Assembly (NCBI GenBank): GCA_951813255.1 | Contig: OX638353.1 | Location: 1,054,001-1,118,000 of the forward strand | Length of the DNA stretch: 64,000 nt | Direction of reading: 5' to 3' | DNA from: an uncultured Dehalococcoidia bacterium | Lineage (GTDB): Bacteria > Chloroflexota > Dehalococcoidia > Lucifugimonadales > JAAXIE01 | Part shown: piece by piece, positions 1-7,791 of the stretch | Numbering within the stretch: position 1 is the first letter of the stretch | How the letters are laid out: each line of letters starts with the position of its first letter | Position numbers and translations under genes: made by a program | Notes under the pieces: model-generated | Databases searched by the model: none | What the model saw: only the letters and a program-made list of their open reading frames with translations | What the model was told of the DNA's origin: nothing

Positions 1-558
1 ACGGCTCACCAACTCAGCCAACTCCTCCTCGCTCATGCCCTCCGTGCCCTCAGGACGCTGTGGCAGCACCATGTAGCGCACTTCAGCAGTGCTGTCCCAT
101 ACCCGGATTTCCGCCGAATCAGCCAGATCCATCCCGAAATCCTTGAGCACGGAGCGTGGCTCGGACACGGCGCGGGACCGGTAGGCGAAGGACTTGTACC
201 AAGCGGGAGGCAGGCCCAGCACCGGCCACGGGTAGCAGGAACAGAGGGTGCACACCACCATGTTGTGTACGTCCCCCGTGTTCTCCAGCACGATAATCTG
301 CGCGCCCTCACGTCCCACGAAACCCATGTCGGCGATGGCGTTCGTGCCGTCTTCCAAGAGGTGCTTCTTGTATTCCGGGTCGCACCATGCACGAGCTACA
401 ACCTTGGCGCCGTTCATCGGGCCGATGTCCTGCTCGTAGGTCTCCACGATGGCGTCAATTGCGTCCGAGGCAATCAGCCCCTTCTCCACCAGCAACGACT
501 CAATAGCCTTGGTCCGCGCCGATGCATAGGATTCCACGCCATGATGTCCGTCACTCAT
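1..558 (-). CDS. nthA: Nitrile hydratase alpha subunit, cobalt type (3' end outside window)
   Basis: Catalyses hydration of nitriles to amides together with the beta subunit; expected in the cytoplasm. The frame is open from ATG at 558 to the left edge, giving 186 residues of a family that is usually about 200. The metal-binding claw motif VCTLCSC lies at residues 102-108. Thr in VCTLCSC is the form known from cobalt enzymes, while iron enzymes have Ser there. The two middle-claw cysteines are the ones oxidised in characterised enzymes. A purine-rich GGAGG lies just upstream of the ATG. The gene is the last visible member of a leftward operon after the beta subunit and a HicAB module. No activator gene is visible; it could lie beyond the left edge. 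The identity is firm. Confidence 0.93.
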   Translation of the reverse strand, partial: MSDGHHGVESYASARTKAIESLLVEKGLIASDAIDAIVETYEQDIGPMNGAKVVARAWCDPEYKKHLLEDGTNAIADMGFVGREGAQIIVLENTGDVHNMVVCTLCSCYPWPVLGLPPAWYKSFAYRSRAVSEPRSVLKDFGMDLADSAEIRVWDSTAEVRYMVLPQRPEGTEGMSEEELAELVSR

Positions 559-599
559 TTTCATCCTCCATATCGTTCAGTCCCGTCAGGCTCCTGGAA

Positions 600-833
600 C
601 TAGATGCTCAAGCTATTGGTGAGGTCACGGCCGCACGTAGCTGGTGGCAACGGCTTACCGTCCAACCGGTAGAGTTCAATCGCCTCGTCGACGATCCTGC
701 AGAGATCTCCGAAAACCCGGCGTTCATCGTCGCCATGACACCCGCCATATATCAGACCCGGGGCGCTTCCAACATAGCATCCATCTTCTTCGTTCCATTC
801 AACCATCTTCACGTACCGGGCGCTGTCCTTCAT
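600..833 (-). CDS. hicB: HicB-like antitoxin, short form
   Basis: A 77-residue protein matching the small HicB fold: an N-terminal strand with a VEWNEEDGCYVGSAPGL core, a middle VFGDLCRIVDEAIELYR helix and a C-terminal GKPLPPAT segment. HicB proteins bind and neutralise the HicA mRNA nuclease and often repress their own operon. The start ATG overlaps the end of the upstream, frameshifted hicA by about 35 bases, the usual toxin-first arrangement. It is 41 bases upstream of the nitrile hydratase alpha start, so it is probably co-transcribed with the enzyme. No separate DNA-binding domain is visible at this length. The family call is an inference from sequence pattern. Confidence 0.75.
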   Translation of the reverse strand: MKDSARYVKMVEWNEEDGCYVGSAPGLIYGGCHGDDERRVFGDLCRIVDEAIELYRLDGKPLPPATCGRDLTNSLSI

Positions 834-1025
834 TTTGAGACTCCTGAATGGCTGCCCTCACAGCCCGGACTTGATAGTTCTTCGCTTCCACTCCCAAGTT
901 ACCTGACACGGTGATTGGCCGTACCACGTTTGGATGGACAAAATTTCTGTGATTGCCACGGCACCCCGGTTGATGAATCCGGCTCGCTCCAAGTCTGATA
1001 TCAGCTCACGAATCTTGGGAGGCAC
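799..1025 (-). pseudogene. hicA: hicA toxin remnant with one frameshift
   Basis: Read from GTG at 1025, the first frame gives PPKIRELISDLERAGFINRG, the normal N-terminus of HicA. The HicA core, beginning RGNHRNFVHP with the catalytic His, continues in another frame from about position 960 and ends at TGA 799-801 inside hicB. One missing base near 960-962 (or two extra) accounts for the break. HicA is a small double-stranded-RNA-binding-fold mRNA interferase. With this break the toxin should not be made unless ribosomes shift frame or the assembly has an error. The start is nine bases after the nitrile hydratase beta stop, and no intact short ORF covers the gap, so the remnant is easy to miss. 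Confidence 0.7.
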
Positions 1026-1034
1026 GTGGGCAGC

Positions 1035-1709
1035 TTAGGCAGACTCCAGGTAGCTATCCCACAGATCGAGATACACGCTGCCACTGCCCTCCGCCGAGTC
1101 TCCCCAAAGCTCCGCAGCATCGAACTTCACGCTGTACAGAGCCTCCGGGTTGTGGTCCCCATGGGCTAGATCGTCCGCCAAGTCGTGATATCCATACCAG
1201 TCGGAAATGACCCCGCTACGTCCCCGGGCATAGCGTGGCAGCCGGTGGTGCCCTTGAGGATGCTCGTTCCTAGTGCGTATAGCGTCGCCGACCTTGAACC
1301 TCGGAGCCTTCCCCGTTTCGCTGGGAGAAGGCATCCGGTTGCGCACCCTCCGTACCACCTGTTCCACAATGGCAGGGTCCTCACGACGGGGCACCTCCGC
1401 GTCGGGGTGCTCCCGGTAGTATTGGATGCGGTCGTCCAACTCCTCCTGGGTCACGATGCCCAGTTCCACCAGCCGCCTCTGGGTACGCAATAGCCACCGT
1501 TCGTAGTAGGGAGTGCTGACGTACTCGGCCGGGCTGAACTTCTCCAAGCCATAGCGCCCTCCGTCGGTGCTGGGGTAGAACCGCACCATCCCCGACACCG
1601 ACATGGCAAACAACCGCCCCTCCCACGGCTCGTGAAAGACCGGCTCATTCTCCTCCCGAGGCACCGCCCCAAACCCATGCATCCCGCCCATATCATGAAT
1701 ATTGTTCAT
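1035..1709 (-). CDS. nthB: Nitrile hydratase beta subunit
   Basis: A 224-residue protein beginning MNNIHDMGGMHGFG, the hallmark start of nitrile hydratase beta chains, and carrying the C-terminal SH3-like barrel region (RFKVGDAIRTRNEHP onward, about residues 137-224) that packs against the alpha subunit. AAGGAG lies upstream of the ATG. The length is normal. Beta precedes alpha, the order known for several cobalt enzymes, but here the two are separated by about 475 bases holding HicAB instead of being adjacent. The substrate cannot be told from sequence. Confidence 0.95.
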   Translation of the reverse strand: MNNIHDMGGMHGFGAVPREENEPVFHEPWEGRLFAMSVSGMVRFYPSTDGGRYGLEKFSPAEYVSTPYYERWLLRTQRRLVELGIVTQEELDDRIQYYREHPDAEVPRREDPAIVEQVVRRVRNRMPSPSETGKAPRFKVGDAIRTRNEHPQGHHRLPRYARGRSGVISDWYGYHDLADDLAHGDHNPEALYSVKFDAAELWGDSAEGSGSVYLDLWDSYLESA

Positions 1710-1920
1710 ACCAGACCACTCCTTCGAAGGGTTGGGCCGCGCCGCTCACTCTAAAGTTGGCAGTCGGGGCCGTCAAGACTATTCGCTATATGGCGGCGTG
1801 CCCTCCGGCTCAGCACAGTGAAGTGGGCAGTGGTACCGCCACGTGGTATCCTGCATCGGCAGCGACCTGCTGGCAGGTCAAGGCATCTTTCCATAACGAC
1901 TAAAGGATAGGAGGACCACG

Positions 1921-3024
1921 ATGCCCGACTACAAGATGATCTCCTCCGATTCGCATATGAGCGAGCCTCTTGACCTGTGGGTGTCCAGAGTTGACAAGGC
2001 TTATCGTGACCGGGCCCCTCAAGCGTTGATAGATCCCCCAGGCAAAAAGGGCACCTTCATAACCTACGAGGGGTTGCCCCCTCACCCCGTCGGGATTGGA
2101 GTGGCTGCGGGCAAGAGCAACGAGGAGAAAAAGGACTTCCTAGATACCGCCGACTACCCCGCTGATCGCCCCGGCGCGGACCCCGCCACTCGCGTTCGGG
2201 ACAACGAGGTGGACGGAGTGGAGGCGGAGGTCCTGTACACCACGCTTGGCTTCCGCACCTTCTGGCTCCAGGACGCTGGTCTGCAACAGCAGTGCTTTAG
2301 AGCATATAACGACTGGCTTGCTGATTTCTGCAGCTATGACCCCAAGCGCCTCCTTGGCATCGCCATGATCTCCCTTTACGACCCCAAGCAGGGCGCGAAA
2401 GAACTACAGCGGTGCGCTGAACTTGGCCTGAAGGGTGCCATGATCTGGAGTAGCCCTCCTGAAAGCCAACCCTACAGTTCCGATATTTATGACCCCTTTT
2501 GGGCAGCTGCTCAAGAGATGAATCTCCCCGTCAGCCTCCACGTTGTCACTGGGATGCGCGGTGTCGGCCGCGACGATCCTGCCCCAGGGGACCGCTATAA
2601 GGGGGCCTCCACTCAGGCTTACGAGATACAGGAGTCCCTGAGCCGGATAATCCTCTCTGGGGTCTTGGAGCGCTTTCCCACGTTGACGGTCATCTCCGCC
2701 GAGTACGACTGTGGGTGGCTACCCTACTTCTTCCAGAAGTTGGACGCTCGAACCGAGCGAGGCGGGTTCGGTCTCAGTCTTAAGCCCAGCGAATATTTCC
2801 AGCGCCAGATGTATGCAACTTACATCGATGACCACGTGGGCGTCGGCATGCGCGACCTCATAGGTGTTGACAGGATGATGTGGTCTTCTGACTATCCCCA
2901 CGCTGCGTCTACGTGGCCCAACTCCCAAGACTACGTCAACCGAGACTTCAAAGGGGCGAGCGAGGAGGACAGGTACAAGATCACCCGAGGCAACGTGGCC
3001 AAGCTTTACGGGTTTGACCTGTAA
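1921..3024 (+). CDS. Amidohydrolase-2 family metal-dependent hydrolase
   Basis: A 367-residue TIM-barrel hydrolase of the amidohydrolase-2 (ACMS decarboxylase-like) family. The first metal motif is SDSHMSEP near residues 9-16 (D-x-H). A histidine in SLHVVTG lies mid-protein and the catalytic Asp is in WSSDYPH near the C-terminus. Members hydrolyse or decarboxylate small carboxylated or amidated compounds; the exact substrate is not visible. TAGGAGG sits just upstream of the ATG. It is divergent from the nitrile hydratase operon, with about 210 bases between, so the gap probably holds promoters for both. A role in amide or ring-product breakdown would fit but is inference. Confidence 0.88.
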   Translation: MPDYKMISSDSHMSEPLDLWVSRVDKAYRDRAPQALIDPPGKKGTFITYEGLPPHPVGIGVAAGKSNEEKKDFLDTADYPADRPGADPATRVRDNEVDGVEAEVLYTTLGFRTFWLQDAGLQQQCFRAYNDWLADFCSYDPKRLLGIAMISLYDPKQGAKELQRCAELGLKGAMIWSSPPESQPYSSDIYDPFWAAAQEMNLPVSLHVVTGMRGVGRDDPAPGDRYKGASTQAYEIQESLSRIILSGVLERFPTLTVISAEYDCGWLPYFFQKLDARTERGGFGLSLKPSEYFQRQMYATYIDDHVGVGMRDLIGVDRMMWSSDYPHAASTWPNSQDYVNRDFKGASEEDRYKITRGNVAKLYGFDL

Positions 3025-3110
3025 GAAGTTAGCCTCTTCCGGGGATCCCTGGTAAACGGAGTTCGGGTGCTACAAGCAATGGCCTAGCACATAGAATTAG
3101 GAAGTACAAA

Positions 3111-3149
3111 CAGCCCCTCCAGCGTTGACGTTGGAGGGGCTGTTTTCTT
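3111..3149. terminator. Bidirectional intrinsic terminator
   Basis: A perfect 11-bp stem, CAGCCCCTCCA (3111-3121) pairing with TGGAGGGGCTG (3132-3142), is followed by TTTTCTT. It lies between the convergent amidohydrolase and solute-binding protein genes and can stop transcripts from both sides, though the leftward read has only a short U run. Confidence 0.85.
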
Positions 3150-3170
3150 GGTGCGCCGCCGTAGTAAGGA

Positions 3171-5147
3171 CTACTGACGGTGTTTCACATACTCATAGTT
3201 GCCTATGAATGAGTTGCCGAGTGTAGGCAGAGGCCAGGGATCGATCCTAGGTCCCAAGGGCCAGATGTCGTACCTCTCATACAGAGGCAGAGTCATCACG
3301 TTGTCATAAATCCATTTTGATGCTTCACCCTGCAATGCCCATCTCGCTTCATCGTCAACCGTCTGCAAAGCCCTGTTGGTGATGTCGGTGAAGAAGGGGT
3401 GCTCGAAACCGAAACTGATTGAACTGCGCGGGTGCCAGAAAATGGGGAATACCCTCAGAGGCTCCGGGACTCCGCCACTGGCATGCGTGGCTACGGCTTG
3501 GCAACTGCGCGCCACTGTGCATGGCCTCCAAGCGGCGTAGGGCGTCACCTGCTGGGTAGAGCTGATTCCCACTTCTTCCCACATTGTGGCCACCGCCTCG
3601 CCCACAGCGATGGGCCCTGCCACTGACGCTTCCGTGAGTGTCAGGTCGATATCTATCCCATCGGGATAACCGGCCTCGGCAAGAAGCTGCCGCGCGCGGT
3701 CCGTGTCGTATTCAAAAGTAAGCGAGTCGAGCCCCTGTTGCTCCAACCTGCCATCGTGACCATGCCAATACTGATGGAACGACGGCCTGCCGTCACCGAA
3801 TGCTAGGTTGTTGACCAATTTTTGCCGGTCTATAGAGATGGCCATGGCCTCGCGCACCTTTCGAGCCTTCTCCCAGTCCGCCGAGCCAGTGTCCGGGTCG
3901 CATGATACCCATGGAAGGATCATGCAGTTCTCTGCAAACGTGGTTCCCAGTGGACGGGCGATATTGTCCTCGTCGTCAGGAACGTGATAGGAACTCTCCA
4001 CGTCGTAATACTGTCCGTGCAGCAGCAGGAAGAACTGCAGCCCCACTGGACGGTTAACGTACTTGATTTCAGGCTTGTTTTCTGCCTTGATGGCTTGAAG
4101 AGAATCAGCGCTGAAAGTCCCTGTATCCAAGCGTCCCACCAGGAAGTTGGCCAGACGAGTCGACTCCTCCAGGATTTCCCACCAGATCATCTCAGAGAAC
4201 TCCGGGGTTTTACGCCAGTGGTCCTCTACGGCCGTAACCCGTCTGAATTCTCCTTCTTTGGCCTCCGCCAGCTCCCAGGGGCCCGTACCTACCGATTCAG
4301 TATCAGCCCTCTCCTCCCCGACGGTCTCTATGTGCAGCTTGCTGCGAAATGCTAGGGTGCCTCGGTTATTCCAGGTCAATTCGACGGTTGGCGTGGGCCT
4401 GCTGAGGCGGATTGTATAGTCATCGACTCTGGTTAGTTCGCACCCATCGCAGAAAAACATGTTTCTGACCCTGCCGGTCACCGTATGGATGGAGCCCTCT
4501 TCAATGACACTATTCAGGGTAAACATGAAATCATCAGCGTTAAAATTTCCCCAGCCACCGTGAAAGGGCACTCCCTCTTGAAGTCGAAAAGTGAAGGTCA
4601 GACCATCAGCACTGGTCTCCCACTCTTTGACCAGCCGTGGCAGGAGACTGCCTTGGGCATCCGTCCACCACAGGTCTTCGTGCGTAACGGTGTCATCGAA
4701 CCTGGACTGCACAAAGCTCTGGTTCTTGAGCAGGAAAACCGGCGCGCCCATTTGGGTCATACCTGTCTGGAAGACCCCCGTAGGCCCTACCTCCGGCGGA
4801 GGTGCAGCCGTGGGTGTCGCGGTAGGCAGCGAAGCCAACGCCGCTTCCACTGCGGCCTGCACATCTTGCGGAGTGACCCCAGGCGCTTGCGCTGCCGCGC
4901 TTGCAGCAATGGCTTCCTGGATCTGGGCTTCTATCTCCGCTGCTGAAGGCGCATCCGCACCTGCGTCTGGAGCAGGCATCGCAGCCAAGGCAGCCGCTAC
5001 CGCATCTGCAACTAGGGCATCCGCGTCCACTGCCGGCCCAGGAATAGGCGTTGGCGCAGCAGTTGGGGTGGCCGCCTCGCCACAGGCCACTATTGTCCCC
5101 AAGACGAGAATGCACACGGCTACGATAATTCTTTGATGTTTTCGCAT
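3171..5147 (-). CDS. ABC transporter solute-binding lipoprotein, family 5
   Basis: A 658-residue precursor. The N-terminal hydrophobic segment ends in a lipobox (VACGEAA), so Cys of about residue 22 should be lipidated and the protein anchored outside the membrane. An Ala/Pro/Thr-rich linker follows to about residue 120, then a family-5 extracellular solute-binding domain (peptide, nickel and oligosaccharide binders). Signature stretches are WELAEAKEGEFRRV and REAMAISIDRQKLVNNLAFG. No permease or ATPase genes lie nearby, so it must use components encoded elsewhere. It is a close paralogue of the proteins at 7792 and 42964, all ending in N-x-EY-x-x-HR. The ligand is unknown. Confidence 0.9.
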   Translation of the reverse strand: MRKHQRIIVAVCILVLGTIVACGEAATPTAAPTPIPGPAVDADALVADAVAAALAAMPAPDAGADAPSAAEIEAQIQEAIAASAAAQAPGVTPQDVQAAVEAALASLPTATPTAAPPPEVGPTGVFQTGMTQMGAPVFLLKNQSFVQSRFDDTVTHEDLWWTDAQGSLLPRLVKEWETSADGLTFTFRLQEGVPFHGGWGNFNADDFMFTLNSVIEEGSIHTVTGRVRNMFFCDGCELTRVDDYTIRLSRPTPTVELTWNNRGTLAFRSKLHIETVGEERADTESVGTGPWELAEAKEGEFRRVTAVEDHWRKTPEFSEMIWWEILEESTRLANFLVGRLDTGTFSADSLQAIKAENKPEIKYVNRPVGLQFFLLLHGQYYDVESSYHVPDDEDNIARPLGTTFAENCMILPWVSCDPDTGSADWEKARKVREAMAISIDRQKLVNNLAFGDGRPSFHQYWHGHDGRLEQQGLDSLTFEYDTDRARQLLAEAGYPDGIDIDLTLTEASVAGPIAVGEAVATMWEEVGISSTQQVTPYAAWRPCTVARSCQAVATHASGGVPEPLRVFPIFWHPRSSISFGFEHPFFTDITNRALQTVDDEARWALQGEASKWIYDNVMTLPLYERYDIWPLGPRIDPWPLPTLGNSFIGNYEYVKHRQ

Positions 5148-5302
5148 ATGAGCCTCCCAATCTTTCGCTTCAAGAGTCGGCAGTCTAGCATGGAATCATC
5201 AGATGTCGGTAGTAGCTACCAGCATTACCCCGTTGCTTGCCACCTTATGACGTAGTCACTACAATGCGGCCGGGGTGGCTACAAGCCCCTCCTAGGAGGT
5301 AC

Positions 5303-6358
5303 ATGCGCTTCGGTCACTTCTTCCTCCCCGTCAGCCTCGACCCTTCTGACGACTTTCGTCTCATTGATGACTGCCTGTACGAGGCTGAAATGGTGGAGGA
5401 ACTGGGCTGGGATGCCATCTGGCTCTCGGAACACCATTTCGGCGGAGAGACCGCCTACGCCGACCCACTGGTGTTCGGAGGCGCTATAGCCGCCAAGACC
5501 AAGCGTGCGCAGATCGGCTTCAGCGTCGTCGAACTCGAACTACACAACCCCGTACGCCTAGCCATCCAGACCGCCCTCGTGGACAACATAAGCCGGGGTC
5601 GGCTCATTGTCGGATTGGGCAGGGGTTCCCGCTACAACGTATTCGAATACAAGGGGTTCGGCACCACCATGGAGGCGGGCCGCGACCACCTTGAAGAAGC
5701 CGAAGACCTGCTGATCAAGGCGTGGACTTCTGACAACGTCGACTACACCGGCAAATACTGGCAGGTCTCTTTCCCCTTCATCAGACCCCGTCCCTACCAG
5801 CAGCCCCATCCACCCCTAGCCCGTGCCTGCGCCACCGACCAGTCCGTGGTGGAAATGGCCCGCATAGGCAGGCCCATATTGCTCTACTGTCCTACGATAG
5901 AAGGGGTCGGGCACTCGCTGGACCTTTACCACAACGCCATGTGCGAGGCTGGACTGGACGAGCACGCTGTGGAACACTGCCTCGACAACTCTTGGGTCTG
6001 GCGTGATACCTATGTTGCTGAGACCGACGCCCAAGCCATGGACGAATACCTACCCGCCTTCGAGCGCGCCGTAGCCCACATGAACGAACTGCGACAGGAG
6101 TGGAATCCCAAAGACCTGGACATCCCAAGGAGGCCCGCACCTCTGCCCCAATCAGGCTACGGCTTGAGCCCGAACACCAATACCGATGAACTGATGGTGG
6201 GATCACCGCGGCGTGTGGCGGAGCACGTCGCCATGCTACGCGACCGTGGGGCTAGGAATCTGATCCTAACCCACCGCAACCTGCTGCCTCGGCAGCAGTC
6301 GACTTCCCACATCCGGCTTCTCAGTGAGAAGATTATGCCCTTGTTCCGCGAACGGTGA
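5303..6358 (+). CDS. Luciferase-like flavin-dependent monooxygenase
   Basis: A 351-residue bacterial-luciferase-family (LLM) oxidoreductase, an FMN- or F420-using TIM barrel. Typical elements are the start MRFGHFFLP, EHHF near residues 43-46 and NISRGRLIVGLGRGSR near 98-113. An upstream in-frame start exists at 5237, but AGGAGG at 5294-5299 and the family N-terminus favour ATG at 5303; the spacing of three bases is short. It is followed 50 bases later by a Rieske oxygenase, suggesting a shared oxidation pathway. Reaction and substrate cannot be assigned. Confidence 0.88.
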   Translation: MRFGHFFLPVSLDPSDDFRLIDDCLYEAEMVEELGWDAIWLSEHHFGGETAYADPLVFGGAIAAKTKRAQIGFSVVELELHNPVRLAIQTALVDNISRGRLIVGLGRGSRYNVFEYKGFGTTMEAGRDHLEEAEDLLIKAWTSDNVDYTGKYWQVSFPFIRPRPYQQPHPPLARACATDQSVVEMARIGRPILLYCPTIEGVGHSLDLYHNAMCEAGLDEHAVEHCLDNSWVWRDTYVAETDAQAMDEYLPAFERAVAHMNELRQEWNPKDLDIPRRPAPLPQSGYGLSPNTNTDELMVGSPRRVAEHVAMLRDRGARNLILTHRNLLPRQQSTSHIRLLSEKIMPLFRER

Positions 6359-6407
6359 AATTCTCAAGAACACCACATCCGGCAAACGCTAGAATGGAGG
6401 AGTAATC

Positions 6408-7688
6408 ATGGCGACCCGAGCACCTTTCCTCAACCAGCGATATGGGGGCTACTATCATCGGGATGTCCCTTCTCCCGACGAAGAACTGACCAGCGTCGGG
6501 CCGGGAACCCCATGCGGAGAATACCTCCGTCGCTTCTGGCATCCCATCATCGAGTCCGAGGCGTTGACCGACCTGCCTAAGCGGGTGAAGGTGTTGGGCG
6601 AGGAGCTTGTTGTCTTCCGAAATGGCAGCGGGGATGTGGGTGTCCTGGAACTTCACTGCTCTCACCGCGGCACGTCTCTGGAGTACGGCCAGATTGAAAG
6701 CACCGGAATACGCTGCTGCTATCACGGCTGGCTATTCGGCGTCGACGGCGCCGTCCTCGACACGCCCGGTGAACCCGAAGACAGTACCTTCAAAGACAGG
6801 TTGTGCCACGGAGCATACCCTGTCACCGAGTACAAGGGTCTCGTTTTTGCCTACATGGGGCCGCCTGAGAGTCAGCCGGACTTCCCCATGTACGACATCT
6901 TCAACCCTGCTCCGGGCTATTGCCTCTCCAAGCCTGCTCGCGAGTACTGGCCCTGCAACTGGCTCCAAGTCAAGGACAATTGCATGGACCCCGCCCATAC
7001 CGCTTTCCTCCACACCATCGAGTTTGGCCACGGCTTCACCGAGGCTTTCAAGGAGTTCGGCCAACTCGACTTCATGGAAAGCCCTATAGGCATGATATAT
7101 GTTCATACCCGGAGAATAGGCGAGCATGTGTGGGTACGGATCACCGACTTCATAGCCCCCACGATTCATCAGATCGCCATCAACACCGAAGAGGCCACTG
7201 CCGAACATCCTCCCACTCTTCCCTGGGTCATATTCTGGCTTGTGCCAGCCGATGATACCGAGTCCTTCGCATTCAAACTCCGCTTCTACCCAGGGGACGA
7301 GCCCGTCGTGAGCGGCATCGGTTTTGCCATGGACGAGAGCAGGCCATACCCCGAGCGACAGCGCGTGCCAGGTGATTACGAGGCCCAGACAAGCCAGCGT
7401 AAAATCGCCGTCCACGGGCTGGAGCATCTGGGTGACACTGACCGCGGTATCATCGCGCTGAGACGTATGCTGCGGCGCAACATACGTGCAGTAGCGGATG
7501 GCGGCTCGCCCATGATAGTGCCTAAGTCTGTTGATGGACCTGTCCCCACCTACGCCAGCAACACTGTGGTGCAAGTCCCCGTTGCCGCCACTCCCGAGGA
7601 AGACAAGCGCATAATGAAAGAGACAGGCAGAAAGGTGGCACAAGGGATGCTGGACGGCGTCCTGCCACGCAGTAGTTCCCTTTCTTAG
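6408..7688 (+). CDS. Rieske 2Fe-2S aromatic ring-hydroxylating oxygenase, alpha subunit type
   Basis: A 426-residue oxygenase. The Rieske cluster ligands are C84 and H86 (CSHRG) and C103 and H106 (CCYHGW). The mononuclear iron site is DPAHTAFLH with His 197 and His 202. Such enzymes add oxygen to, or demethylate, aromatic and other substrates using electrons from a reductase. No ferredoxin, reductase or beta subunit is adjacent. GGAGGAG precedes the ATG. It probably forms an operon with the preceding monooxygenase. It is distinct from the three close Rieske paralogues at 38991, 45096 and 47226 and looks like the phenylpropionate/vanillate-demethylase-like branch, which is inference. Confidence 0.92.
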   Translation: MATRAPFLNQRYGGYYHRDVPSPDEELTSVGPGTPCGEYLRRFWHPIIESEALTDLPKRVKVLGEELVVFRNGSGDVGVLELHCSHRGTSLEYGQIESTGIRCCYHGWLFGVDGAVLDTPGEPEDSTFKDRLCHGAYPVTEYKGLVFAYMGPPESQPDFPMYDIFNPAPGYCLSKPAREYWPCNWLQVKDNCMDPAHTAFLHTIEFGHGFTEAFKEFGQLDFMESPIGMIYVHTRRIGEHVWVRITDFIAPTIHQIAINTEEATAEHPPTLPWVIFWLVPADDTESFAFKLRFYPGDEPVVSGIGFAMDESRPYPERQRVPGDYEAQTSQRKIAVHGLEHLGDTDRGIIALRRMLRRNIRAVADGGSPMIVPKSVDGPVPTYASNTVVQVPVAATPEEDKRIMKETGRKVAQGMLDGVLPRSSSLS

Positions 7689-7698
7689 CCCGGTCACT

Positions 7699-7739
7699 AC
7701 CGAGCGAGGTGTCCGCTATTTGCCAACACCTCGCTCGGT
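7699..7739. terminator. Strong hairpin, possible terminator or mRNA 3' stabiliser
   Basis: A perfect 14-bp inverted repeat, ACCGAGCGAGGTGT (7699-7712) with ACACCTCGCTCGGT (7726-7739), lies 11 bases after the Rieske stop codon. No T-run follows on either strand, so simple intrinsic termination is not assured. Confidence 0.55.
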
Positions 7740-7791
7740 GCCACATAGGGTGCCCCAGCACACCCTGCCCATACGCTAGGATTGGAGGCTC

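Noticed and set aside
33..392. 119-codon minus-strand open frame
   Set aside because: It is in a different frame from nitrile hydratase alpha, which covers the same bases with a diagnostic metal-binding motif.
6732..7697. 321-codon minus-strand open frame
   Set aside because: Antisense of the Rieske oxygenase gene; no domain is visible.
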